In this document: positions 9,201 through 16,416 of the stretch, one piece after another
Position numbering within the stretch: position 1 is the first letter of the stretch
Layout of the letters: each line of letters starts with the position of its first letter
Origin: CAZVWQ01 sp964631275
GTDB taxonomy: Bacteria; Patescibacteriota; JACMRA01
NCBI GenBank assembly: GCA_964631275.1
Contig: CAZVWQ010000019.1
Coordinates: forward strand, 1 to 31,658
Reading direction: 5' to 3'
DNA length: 31,658 nt
Position numbers and translations under genes: made by a program
The notes under the pieces: generated by a model
The model's input: only the letters and a program-made list of their open reading frames with translations
The model's database searches: none
Told to the model about the DNA's origin: nothing

Positions 9201-9968
9201 AAGAGAAATAGTACCACTTGCACATTCTTCGAGATTGCTAGAAACTCCAGAAAAATCTGTTACAGGATTACCTTCAGAATCGCTACACTTAATTATAGAA
9301 TCACCGTCATCATTAGTTGTACTATCGCATTTATATGCGTCAACTTTATCTTTAACTTCATTAGCCTTATTTCTAGCGGTGTCTAGATTATTTTCGTCAC
9401 TAATAGAAACATTCTCAGTTATCTGTCCTGGACCTAATCTTTCTAACTTCTCTTTATTAGATTTTATAGCTTCCCTAATTTTTTCTTCATTAAGATTATT
9501 TACCGAACCACTTCTAATTACTACAACATCCTCAACTTCTACATAAGTTCCATTAGGACCTACAATATACCCTCGGCTACTAATATTTTTTAGAAAGATT
9601 TCGTAGCCATCTATCGTAGTTATCTTTTGACTACTAACTATTCTATTACCATAAGTTTTTAAGTCTTCTATATCTATCCTATCTCCAGTACTTAGACCTT
9701 CAATAAAATACCCTTCGCAATAATTACCCCTTGTACTTAGGTCAGAGCCAGAACTTACATCACAAGTCAATCCTCTAAACTCACCGTTTTGGTCAATAAC
9801 AGCTATAAAATCCTTACCATATCTAGTACCTATAGCTACTGGTGTTCTTTGACCAGAAGCTGGTTGACTCTGCCCCACAACATCTGCTCCGCCAAAGCCG
9901 ATACTGGCCATGACTAAGACTAAAAAGCCTAAAGCTAATCCAAGTAAAATCTTGTTTATTTTTCTCAC
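6204..9968 (-). CDS. Large TrbL/VirB6-like polytopic membrane protein
   Basis: A 1254-residue protein starting with GTG. Order of parts: an N-terminal signal or membrane segment (residues 6-29); an extracytoplasmic region (~30-300) with six Cys (69, 84, 214, 228, 249, 266) that could form disulfides; a block of about 7-8 hydrophobic helices (~303-630) with the spacing of TrbL/VirB6 type IV secretion channel proteins; and a long hydrophilic, mostly helical C-terminal region (~640-1254) rich in Ala, Gln and Asn. VirB6/TrbL proteins form the inner-membrane channel of type IV secretion or conjugation systems, and long versions are common in Patescibacteria. No VirB4, VirD4 or PrgI gene is in the window. 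It leads a two-gene operon with the 354-aa protein. The family call rests on topology, not on a sequence signature. Confidence 0.65.
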   Translation of the reverse strand: MRKINKILLGLALGFLVLVMASIGFGGADVVGQSQPASGQRTPVAIGTRYGKDFIAVIDQNGEFRGLTCDVSSGSDLSTRGNYCEGYFIEGLSTGDRIDIEDLKTYGNRIVSSQKITTIDGYEIFLKNISSRGYIVGPNGTYVEVEDVVVIRSGSVNNLNEEKIREAIKSNKEKLERLGPGQITENVSISDENNLDTARNKANEVKDKVDAYKCDSTTNDDGDSIIKCSDSEGNPVTDFSGVSSNLEECASGTISLSGGAGSSWSCLSSDDSNRAFDSNRLINDEAEGEITGSTTNPLLKIGDKFLQFFLIIIATIVDITLWILANIAKLALFFITYALMWLILLNPAAPNFLNVIGELWGILAGLGNMIILGSMIFIGLTKVMDIKPFSDKSIGDIFLKLIYYGVLLNFSFFLGIFLVNLGYSLVYLLIISQGGNPSSWISSADSLLSPYMTAIGSYSRTTPGGAIGESISGGISAATSASIAQIGIRVVELAVYGITAFAFLKFAKVVLFQKVRVFFDLAFSAVALALYFNPIDKAKEAGQKLIIRLLVDSMFAPAVVGVFFIVGVFTTTFANIIETSPFELNNNTDDNIIDASITGLSSVVGIAIVGMMSAGALFLTSDWFDKSYEADIKAAGGAITKGVSALNKGVYRLSAPARYAAKNTGWGKKLTEQTDELASSDNLGLKAVGLASQGLGHFVTGRAGYKAANLATHMKELYWDSFANMEKRDLAGTKEQDAINFALASRKAPGVLGSVNRVLGNNSILPYRRVSAEALGQLDPTEEAQAAYDRGANAAFSTERSGTKEADLAELRSAIEKANGDPRKLSGDDNFLEVVTNAIKKNDRTILDAIGSNSMTLKAIRKAEQEGKIEDDEVRALLSGDTARYLSFNDDFFDEEGKAKDALTPAVQEIIINPNRTFSSVDLMNDEIVRIASDYYHSIGDVKGLQSLQEQVKAVRRTAQSAYQDTLPKPRGSRQGGGTPQYQQQIQKTKLANVNYTDTMSIKEQVDDGSLDIKQLLTANTDSYDYLNNNTAISRLLSKYGDPNTTGLSQREKEILLEERIKAIRQAGRQISNLENAAIHTAGVNMKIKSLEGSVRAHNQGAPIIDTARGFVLADQSDLIIREIEAGLVTGGLQDPNVAKKAAREIFLELTKLFTEPGSSVNLNQINSITAGNQTVGRYIGNNQGLQDNLAGVINNNNRGTWNQDARSRADIVVSEIIEKHEVGQNLQALEENKRRAEALMVGESIDTSGLTSL

Positions 9969-10028
9969 TTTTTTAATTTTTGTTTTTGTGTTTTAGTCTA
10001 GACCAAAAATCAGATCTAAACCAAAAAT

Positions 10029-10045
10029 GTGCTATTTATAAGCAC
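10029..10045. promoter_or_regulatory. Dyad/hairpin between divergent genes
   Basis: GTGCT, a 7-nt loop and AGCAC, flanked by AAAAAT on the left and TTTTATTT on the right, so it reads as a short bidirectional terminator-like hairpin. It lies 5' of both the TrbL-like gene and guaA, so an operator or attenuator role is as likely as termination. The nearby direct repeat (ACCAAAAATCAGATCT and AACCAAAAATGTGC) adds to the regulatory look. Confidence 0.35.
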
Positions 10046-10206
10046 TTTTATTTAATAAAATTATTTTATTACAAATTATCAGCTTTGGCAAGCCAAATCA
10101 AAAGTTAACTTTGGTTTACTTTACAATATTTATTTTTTAAGAAAATTTAGTAAAATACTTTATCCAAAATTGCTCTGTTTATATAAACCTAAGTCAAGCC
10201 AGTCGA

Positions 10207-11838
10207 ATGCAAAAAATCCTAATTATAGACTACGGTTCTCAATTTACTCAATTAATCGCTCGTCGGATTAGAGAGCTAAATGTTTATTCTGAAATACATC
10301 CTTTTAGTTACCCCTTTGTAGACATACAAAAACAAAAATCAGAAATCGCTGGTATAATACTTTCAGGTGGGCCAAATAGTGTCTATGAGGAAGAAGCTCC
10401 AAAGCTTGACAAGCGAATCTTAGAGTTAGAAATTCCAATTTTAGGAGTTTGTTATGGTTTGCAAGTGATGGCTCAAGCCTTAGGTGGTAAGGTCGAAAGT
10501 TCTAATCTTAGAGAATATGGTCGTGCCAAGCTAAAAATAAAAAATCACGATCAGTTATTTAGCAGCTTACAAAATTCAGAAACTGTCTGGATGTCTCATG
10601 GAGATAAAGTTACTAAAGCTCCAGAAGGTTTCCAAACTTTAGCCTCAACTTCTAATTGCAAGTTTGCCGCAATTAGCGATCCAAAAAAAAAGCTTTATGG
10701 AATACAGTTTCATCCCGAAGTCTCACACACTACTGAAGGTCAAAAGATGATTCAGAATTTTTTATTTAATATAGTCAAAATCAAGCCTAATTGGACTTCT
10801 GATAACTTTATTGACTACCAAATCAAACAAATTCAAGCTAAAGTTAAAAATCATAAAGTCTTGTGTGGACTAAGTGGCGGTGTAGATTCGTCTGTAGTAG
10901 CAGCACTTATCCAAAGATCTATTGGTAAGCAATTACACTGTGTTTTTGTAGACCATGGTTTGCTTAGGTTTGGAGAAAGACAAGAGGTAGAAAAAACCTT
11001 TCGAGAAAACTTTGATATTAGTTTGACTGTAATCGACGCTCAAGATTTGTTTTTTGATAAATTAAAGAGGGTCACAGATCCAGAAAAAAAACGTAAAATA
11101 ATCGGAAATACTTTTGTAGAGGTTTTTTTGGGAGCAATCAAAAAAATAGAAAAAAATAGCTCAGTAGAGTTTTTGAAAATTGATAAAAATGATCTGCTAG
11201 TTGATTTTAAACCTAAAAAATTCAAATACTTAGCTCAAGGCACTCTCTATCCTGATGTAGTAGAAAGTGTTAGCTTTAAAGGAGGTCCTAGCCACACTAT
11301 CAAGTCTCATCACAATGTTGGAGGTCTGCCAGAAAAAATGGAACTTGATCTTGTTGAGCCACTTAGAGAGCTATTCAAAGACGAGGTCAGAAAAATCGGG
11401 CAAGAGCTAGGTTTACCATCTGAGATTATCGATCGTCACCCGTTTCCTGGTCCAGGTCTTGGAATCAGAATTATAGGAGAAATTACTCCAGAAAAAGTAC
11501 AAACTCTCCAGCAAGCGGATAATATTTTTATTCAAGAATTAAAACATTGGAAAGATTTACACAACCAGCAAAAAACTCTTTATCAACAAAGTTGGCAAGC
11601 CTTTGTGGTGTTAACTAATACCCAAAGCGTCGGAGTTATGGGCGATGGTCGGACGTATGAACATGTTTTAGCTCTTAGAGCTGTAACTGCTATAGATGGC
11701 ATGACTGCAGATTGGACTCATTTGCCATATGACTTTTTGGCTCAGGTTAGTAATAGAATAATAAACGAAGTAAAAGGAATTAACAGGGTAGTTTATGATA
11801 TCTCTTCCAAGCCTCCAGCTACAATAGAATGGGAATAA
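10207..11838 (+). CDS. guaA: GMP synthase (glutamine-hydrolysing)
   Basis: Converts XMP to GMP using ATP and glutamine, the last step of guanine nucleotide synthesis. The class I amidotransferase domain (1-190) has the nucleophile C82 in GVCYGLQ, with H169 and E171 in FHPEV. The ATP-pyrophosphatase domain has the PP-loop SGGVDSS (223-229). The C-terminal dimerisation domain shows HHNVGGLPEKM, RHPFPGPGLGIR and the terminal KPPATIEWE. At 543 aa it is longer than the usual 510-525, explained by an extra Lys/Asp-rich segment (about residues 310-338) just before the YLAQGTLYPD region. No purine-pathway genes are adjacent. It converges with pepF with only 18 bp between the stops. The ATG matches the usual N-terminus of the family. 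Confidence 0.97.
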   Translation: MQKILIIDYGSQFTQLIARRIRELNVYSEIHPFSYPFVDIQKQKSEIAGIILSGGPNSVYEEEAPKLDKRILELEIPILGVCYGLQVMAQALGGKVESSNLREYGRAKLKIKNHDQLFSSLQNSETVWMSHGDKVTKAPEGFQTLASTSNCKFAAISDPKKKLYGIQFHPEVSHTTEGQKMIQNFLFNIVKIKPNWTSDNFIDYQIKQIQAKVKNHKVLCGLSGGVDSSVVAALIQRSIGKQLHCVFVDHGLLRFGERQEVEKTFRENFDISLTVIDAQDLFFDKLKRVTDPEKKRKIIGNTFVEVFLGAIKKIEKNSSVEFLKIDKNDLLVDFKPKKFKYLAQGTLYPDVVESVSFKGGPSHTIKSHHNVGGLPEKMELDLVEPLRELFKDEVRKIGQELGLPSEIIDRHPFPGPGLGIRIIGEITPEKVQTLQQADNIFIQELKHWKDLHNQQKTLYQQSWQAFVVLTNTQSVGVMGDGRTYEHVLALRAVTAIDGMTADWTHLPYDFLAQVSNRIINEVKGINRVVYDISSKPPATIEWE

Positions 11839-11856
11839 AGCTACTAACGTCATAAA

Positions 11857-13662
11857 TTAATAACTTTGGGCTAATTCCTCAAACTCAGTAACCATCTCTT
11901 CAATTACTGTTAGACCTTTTTTATAAAATCCTGAAGATAAAATATCAAATCCAAAATTAGCTAGTAATTCTTTTGGTTCTTGGCTATTTCCAGCCTTTAA
12001 TAAATTTTTATATTTAGGGATAAATTTTTTGCCTTCTTCTTTATATTGTTCGTAGAGAGATAACGAAAGTAAATTTCCGAAAGCGTAAGAATAACAATAA
12101 AAAGGAGTGTGATAAATATGTGGAATAGCTGACCAACCTACATTTTTTTCTTCTGAATATTCTTTAACTGTACTTCCAATTTGTTCTTTGCTTACTTTTT
12201 TCCAAAGATTATTAAAGTCAGAATAAACTAAATCTTTACCTGCAAATATACTTTCGTGAACTAATTTTTCAAAACAAACAAATCTGACCTGAGTAAAAAC
12301 AGTAGACAAAATATCAGTTAGTCTATGGTCTAAAAAAAATAGTTTTTGTTCTTTATCTGTGATATTTTTTATCAAATCCTCGGCTAATAGTGTTTCGTTA
12401 AAAACTGAAGCTGTTTCAGCTAAACAAAGAACTGTGTCGTAGACTTGCTCAGGTTGTTCTTGACTCATTTTACCATGAAAGGCGTGTCCTAATTCGTGAG
12501 CAATTGTGGCTACATCAGTCAATTTACCAGTATAATTAAGCATCACAAAACTTTCAAAGTCTTTAGCTGAACTGGAGTAAGCTCCACCTCTTTTACCTTT
12601 TTTTGGATAAACATCAACCCTCCCAGAATAGAACATATCTTTAGCAAAATCGGCTACTTCGGTATCAAAATTTTCTAAGGTAGCAATGACCATGTCGTAA
12701 GCTTTTTCAAACTTAATGTCCTTACCTAGTTTGCCAATTGGAGCAAAGATATTCCAAGGTTCTAATTTATCTTCAGCCAAAATCTTAGCTTTAGCTTTGA
12801 GATATCTTTGATATAAACTGTAGTTTTCTTTAGTTTTGTTTATTAGCATTTGGATGGCTTCACCAGGCATCTGTTCTGAGATATTTCTTTGACTCATGAC
12901 TTCGGTTGGGTATTTACGAATTTTAATCTCGTTAACCCAATCTTTTACTATACCGTTATAAATATTACCTAGGGTTATTTGGTTGGCTTTACTACCAAAA
13001 GTTTCTCTAATAACCTTGTAGGCTTCTTTACGAACTTCTTCTTTAAAATCCATTCTAAGGCTAGACACTTCTTCTAAAGTTAAATCTAACATTTCTTCTG
13101 TATCTAGATTTTTTAGTAGTTTTTTTGGAAATTTAAAAACAAAACTTCCAGTTAATTCTTCATATAGTTTGATTAAACTAGATTCAGACCCAGAGCTTTT
13201 TAAGTTCAGCGCAAATTCAGTTTTTTCATCTAATAGATATTCAAGGTTTTTGGCTTTTTGCCAGAAAAAATTTTGGTAAGCTCTTAGCTTTGGCTCTTTA
13301 GAAAGTTTTATTAATCTGTCTTTACCTAGTTCTTTAAACTCTTGAGCAACAAAAATTAACTCATTAGCTAAATCTATAAATAGCAAATTTAGGTCTCCTA
13401 TTTTTTTTAAGACTTTTTGGTTTTGGGTATCTAGAGATGATTGATAGAGTAAATAAAGATTAATTTTGTTGACTAAATATGATAGATCAGAATCAGCCTG
13501 AAAAAAATCAAGTAACCCTTGGATATCTAAAGTTTTGATCTGACCTTGAAATTTTTTTTTAAATTTAGAAACTTTGGATTTTATAGTTTTAATGTCTGTT
13601 TTAATTTGAGAGTCTTCTAGCGATTGATAAAAATATTTATTTAACTTCCATTTAGTTTGCAT
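11857..13662 (-). CDS. pepF: Oligoendopeptidase F (M3B metallopeptidase)
   Basis: Cytoplasmic zinc endopeptidase that degrades short peptides. The zinc site is HELGH (389-393), with the third ligand E416 in LAETASVFNE. The aromatic and Gly-rich substrate segment around HIYHTPFYCYSYAFGN near the C-terminus is typical of PepF. At 601 aa it is full length, with the usual helical N-terminal domain. There is no signal peptide. The ATG start has no clear Shine-Dalgarno sequence. Together with the family-5 peptide-binding protein at 22031-24004 it points to growth on imported peptides. It stands alone as a transcription unit, convergent with guaA. Confidence 0.95.
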   Translation of the reverse strand: MQTKWKLNKYFYQSLEDSQIKTDIKTIKSKVSKFKKKFQGQIKTLDIQGLLDFFQADSDLSYLVNKINLYLLYQSSLDTQNQKVLKKIGDLNLLFIDLANELIFVAQEFKELGKDRLIKLSKEPKLRAYQNFFWQKAKNLEYLLDEKTEFALNLKSSGSESSLIKLYEELTGSFVFKFPKKLLKNLDTEEMLDLTLEEVSSLRMDFKEEVRKEAYKVIRETFGSKANQITLGNIYNGIVKDWVNEIKIRKYPTEVMSQRNISEQMPGEAIQMLINKTKENYSLYQRYLKAKAKILAEDKLEPWNIFAPIGKLGKDIKFEKAYDMVIATLENFDTEVADFAKDMFYSGRVDVYPKKGKRGGAYSSSAKDFESFVMLNYTGKLTDVATIAHELGHAFHGKMSQEQPEQVYDTVLCLAETASVFNETLLAEDLIKNITDKEQKLFFLDHRLTDILSTVFTQVRFVCFEKLVHESIFAGKDLVYSDFNNLWKKVSKEQIGSTVKEYSEEKNVGWSAIPHIYHTPFYCYSYAFGNLLSLSLYEQYKEEGKKFIPKYKNLLKAGNSQEPKELLANFGFDILSSGFYKKGLTVIEEMVTEFEELAQSY

Positions 13663-13965
13663 AGAGATTAAAGATTAACTTACTGTGTAAAAATCAGCAC
13701 TATTTACAAAAATCATAAATTAAAGAGGGTGGATAAACCTTTTTTAAATAAACTCATCCTCATATGTTATTCAGGTTATAGTATATGTAAAAAATATAAA
13801 CAGGGCTAGTTTTTTTACATTTAGTGTTTTTCTTAGGAAACTGCGAAAATTTTATATATAACTATTTCATATTATACTCACCGCAGAATAAATTTCAGTT
13901 TTTTGAAGTTTAAATTTTCATTTTAGTTTGATCTAATTAGTATCAAAAGGTAATTTTTAAAAATT
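13663..13965. other. Intergenic region upstream of pepF
   Basis: No gene seen. It contains copy a of the short repeat R4 (13684-13734) and a segment near 13827 that resembles one at about 4892. The pepF promoter must lie here on the minus strand, but no convincing -35/-10 pair stands out. Confidence 0.4.
13684..13734 (+). repeat. Short repeat R4, copy a
   Basis: Shares CTATTTACAAAAATCAT exactly, and flanking similarity over about 45 nt, with the sequence at 31604-31658, including a following AAGAGG-type motif. One copy is upstream of pepF and the other spans the 3' end of the photolyase-like gene. Confidence 0.4.
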
Positions 13966-13995
13966 AAAAAAACCCTAATTTGGATTAATTAGGGT
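13966..13995 (-). terminator. Rho-independent terminator for the exported protein gene
   Basis: On the minus strand, ACCCTAATT, a 6-nt loop and AATTAGGGT form a perfect 9-bp stem (13972-13995), followed by a run of six to seven T (13966-13972 on the plus strand as A). It lies about 180 nt downstream of the stop at 14178, and the stretch between holds no frame I recognise. Confidence 0.75.
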
Positions 13996-14177
13996 ATAAA
14001 TCTTGACATATACTTCACCTCTCTAATCAGATTTATCCATAAAATCAATTTGGTATAGATAATATAGGTGTAATTTTTAAATCTTGTAAAGTTATATGAT
14101 GGACCGACTATATCTAAAAATTTAAGTTTATTAAAGTTTTTAAAATACTGATTTTATTAAGTAAGAAGCGTAAAGGC

Positions 14178-14936
14178 TTACCTACATCCAATAGCACTGG
14201 TATTAAGAGCAGTTTTTAGATCAGAAGAAAGAGCAAGGGTGTATTTGAAAGGAGAAGCACCTACACAATTCATAGGTAATTTATTTTTTTTAAGTGGCCT
14301 ATAATTAGCTAAGGCATTAACCGTCAAGATATTTTTACTGTAACTAAGTTTAGTCACGGTTACCGTATTAGTATTTCCTGAACTTAACTGAGCTCTCACA
14401 AATGTACCATTTAAGACAGAACCATTTTTTGGGTTTATTCGAGCAATTATTGCAGCTTTAGGTCCACCTCCCTTACCATAAGAATTAAGCCATCCAGATT
14501 TTGCCTGAAAATTAGTAGTCAATTTAGAATCTCCTCCATCTACACTAAAAACTGCATACATGCTGTCATTAGAAACGCCAAGTAATCCATAACCTCGACC
14601 ATCAACTCTGGTAGTTTCGTAATTATTTTTACACCAGTTTAATTTACCATTAGTAAAGCTAGCTATAATTGGATTTTGATTTTTGCTACTAACCTGCTCA
14701 CTACCGATATAAATATTTGCCTTATTTAATTTTATTCGGGGGGCTGTAGAAGGAATACTTTTTTCTGGAGTTTTGCAAGTAAATTTATGTGCCCTAGCTT
14801 TTGGGTCAATATTTGTAGCATTGGCATCGGTTTTTATTATAAAAAAAGAGAAAATAAATAAACTTAAAAAAATTGAAGCTAGAATTGCCGCAAAGGCTGT
14901 AAATTTTTTGATAGACATGGATTTTTTGATAGACAT
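14178..14936 (-). CDS. Exported or membrane-anchored protein of unknown function
   Basis: No family recognised. A Lys-rich N-terminus and a hydrophobic segment (~12-34) indicate a signal peptide or membrane anchor, ending in a region (TDANAT) that could be cleaved. The mature part (~210 aa) has four Cys (54, 102, 224, 251), consistent with two disulfides, a Gly-rich central motif GWLNSYGKGGGPKA (148-161) and beta-rich Thr/Val/Ser stretches, suggesting a compact beta-sandwich-like extracellular domain. The 5' end carries a perfect 18-bp tandem duplication (14903-14938), so two in-frame ATGs exist six codons apart (14936 and 14918). Either could start the protein, and the shorter product is the ancestral form. 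A good terminator follows. Confidence 0.8.
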   Translation of the reverse strand: MSIKKSMSIKKFTAFAAILASIFLSLFIFSFFIIKTDANATNIDPKARAHKFTCKTPEKSIPSTAPRIKLNKANIYIGSEQVSSKNQNPIIASFTNGKLNWCKNNYETTRVDGRGYGLLGVSNDSMYAVFSVDGGDSKLTTNFQAKSGWLNSYGKGGGPKAAIIARINPKNGSVLNGTFVRAQLSSGNTNTVTVTKLSYSKNILTVNALANYRPLKKNKLPMNCVGASPFKYTLALSSDLKTALNTSAIGCR

Positions 14937-14938
14937 GG
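14903..14938. repeat. 18-bp tandem duplication across the start codon
   Basis: ATTTTTTGATAGACATGG occurs twice head to tail (14903-14920 and 14921-14938) with no mismatch. It duplicates the start codon and the codons for SIKK, giving an MSIKKSMSIKK N-terminus. Perfect identity suggests a recent slippage event. Confidence 0.9.
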
Positions 14939-15233
14939 ATAATATAATATATAAAATTTGTAATAATAAGAATTAATACTCTTGATCCATAAAAAAATTA
15001 AAAATAAATGTCAATAATAAATTAACTTGTAATTATCTCTGTATTTATTTATTTAACATTATTAACAAATAAAAAAGCGATAATTTGCTTTTAATTAAAG
15101 TTTTAAGGATTGTATAGCCAGTAATATCAAACACAATTGACCAAGACTTTAAAAGAATTTATAAAAAGTTTTTATAAAAAAATAAGGATTAAGCCATTTA
15201 GTGCCTTAGGTTATATATCTTACAAGTTGATTT
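14937..15233. other. Divergent intergenic region before nadC
   Basis: 297 bp between the divergent exported-protein gene and nadC. It holds the nadC promoter candidate and a weak hairpin AAAAGC/GCTTTT near 15072-15091. Nothing else is recognised. Confidence 0.4.
15137..15165 (+). promoter_or_regulatory. Candidate promoter for nadC
   Basis: TTGACC (15137-15142), a 17-nt spacer and TATAAA (15160-15165). Transcription would start near 15172, about 60 nt before the ATG. Confidence 0.5.
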
Positions 15234-16175
15234 ATGATAAGTTATACAGACCAAAGATTGGTAAATTTTTTGTTAGAAGATTTATTTACAACTAAAGAAA
15301 TCCCAAAAATTAATCAAGAAATTAGTGATTTAAATTTTAACAATTCTGATTTAGTCACTACTCTGCCTCAAATTCTTCAAAGAGACTTAACTTCTTTTTT
15401 TTTGGAGGTAGAAAAAAATAAACTTTCGAGGTATGAATTAGTATCCAAGCAAAGTGGAACTCTATCTGGTTTAGATTTATTTAAAAAAATATTCAAAATT
15501 TTTGATAGATCAGTACAAATAAAATTTTATAAAAAAAACTCAGATTCTGTAATTGCAGGGGATTTAATTGCTTCTGTAAAAGGGGCTAATAACTCTATAC
15601 TTTTGGTAGAAAGATCAGCCTTGAACCTTTTAACTCACCTCAGTGGTTTGGCTACACAAACAAAAAAATATGTTAATTTAACTAAAAATTCAAAAACCAA
15701 AATTTTAGATACACGTAAAACTATTCCTGGTCTTAGGGATTGGCAAAAAAAAGCTGTAAAAGACGGAGGCGGAATAAATCACAGATTAGGTCTGTACGAT
15801 GGGATCATGATAAAAAATAACCATATTGATTCTAGCTCTAGCCTAGAAAAAATCTTGGACAATATAACTAAAAAAAACGTCAACAATTACCCACTTTTTG
15901 TAGAAGTTAGAAATCTTCGAGAGCTAAATCAAGTCCTAAAATATAAAAACCAAATTACTAGAATTATGCTAGATAATATGAATCTAAAAAAAATCAAAAC
16001 GGTAGTTAAATCTGTTAATAAACAAATTCCTTTAGAGGTAACTGGTAATATGAATCTAAAAAAAATCTCTTTAGTAAGTCAAACTGGAGTTGATTATATT
16101 TCAGTTGGAGGAGCTTTAACTATGGAAGTTCCAAGATTAGATTTATCACTTAGGTTTAAGTTTTTTGGAAAGTAG
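15234..16175 (+). CDS. nadC: Nicotinate-nucleotide pyrophosphorylase (quinolinate phosphoribosyltransferase)
   Basis: Makes nicotinate mononucleotide from quinolinate and PRPP in NAD synthesis. Signature segments: SKQSGTLSGL (71-80), ERSALNLLTHLSGLAT (126-141), DTRKTIPGLR (159-168), GGGINHRLGLYDGIMIKNNH (178-197), FVEVRNLREL (222-231), MLDNM (245-249) and YISVGGALTMEVP (288-300). Ligands for PRPP and quinolinate (R161, K162, H183, R184, K194, E224, D247) are present. Unusual features: LEVTGNM replaces the usual LEASGGI; a ~35-residue insertion lies near the N-terminus between LEDL and DLTS; and a 22-nt duplicated segment encodes the NMNLKKI repeats. NadA and NadB are not nearby. It stands alone and is followed at once by an R1 element. 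Confidence 0.93.
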   Translation: MISYTDQRLVNFLLEDLFTTKEIPKINQEISDLNFNNSDLVTTLPQILQRDLTSFFLEVEKNKLSRYELVSKQSGTLSGLDLFKKIFKIFDRSVQIKFYKKNSDSVIAGDLIASVKGANNSILLVERSALNLLTHLSGLATQTKKYVNLTKNSKTKILDTRKTIPGLRDWQKKAVKDGGGINHRLGLYDGIMIKNNHIDSSSSLEKILDNITKKNVNNYPLFVEVRNLRELNQVLKYKNQITRIMLDNMNLKKIKTVVKSVNKQIPLEVTGNMNLKKISLVSQTGVDYISVGGALTMEVPRLDLSLRFKFFGK

Positions 16176-16182
16176 GTCTCTG

Positions 16183-16308
16183 ATATCCTTTGAGTTAATC
16201 CTTACGGTAATTACTAGTTAAGAATTTAACTTAAATAAATAAAAAAGATTTATTTGCTTACGAAGAGCTAAATCTAGGGTAATAGTAAACGAAAATTTAT
16301 TGGGTATA
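16183..16308 (-). repeat. R1 palindromic element, copy 4
   Basis: Minus-strand copy starting 8 bp after the nadC stop. Read on the minus strand it runs from TATACCCAAT through TTACTATTACCCTAGATT, an apex AAATAAAT/ATTTATTT hairpin, then TTCTTAACTAGTAATTACCG and a GGATATC end. It is the longest copy because of an ~8-nt insertion in the left arm. Confidence 0.75.
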
Positions 16309-16416
16309 CAATTTAAAATTTTAAAACTCAATAGTCTTACCTCAAAATATCTGTTTAATGAAAAATAATCAAATAGGTTCTATAAGTCAAAATTTACTAT
16401 AAAATAATAGTATGAC

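Noticed and set aside
8989..9546. 185-codon open frame on the plus strand
   Set aside because: Lies wholly antisense inside the 1254-aa TrbL-like gene, whose signal peptide, Cys pattern and membrane topology are coherent; the antisense product has no recognisable features.
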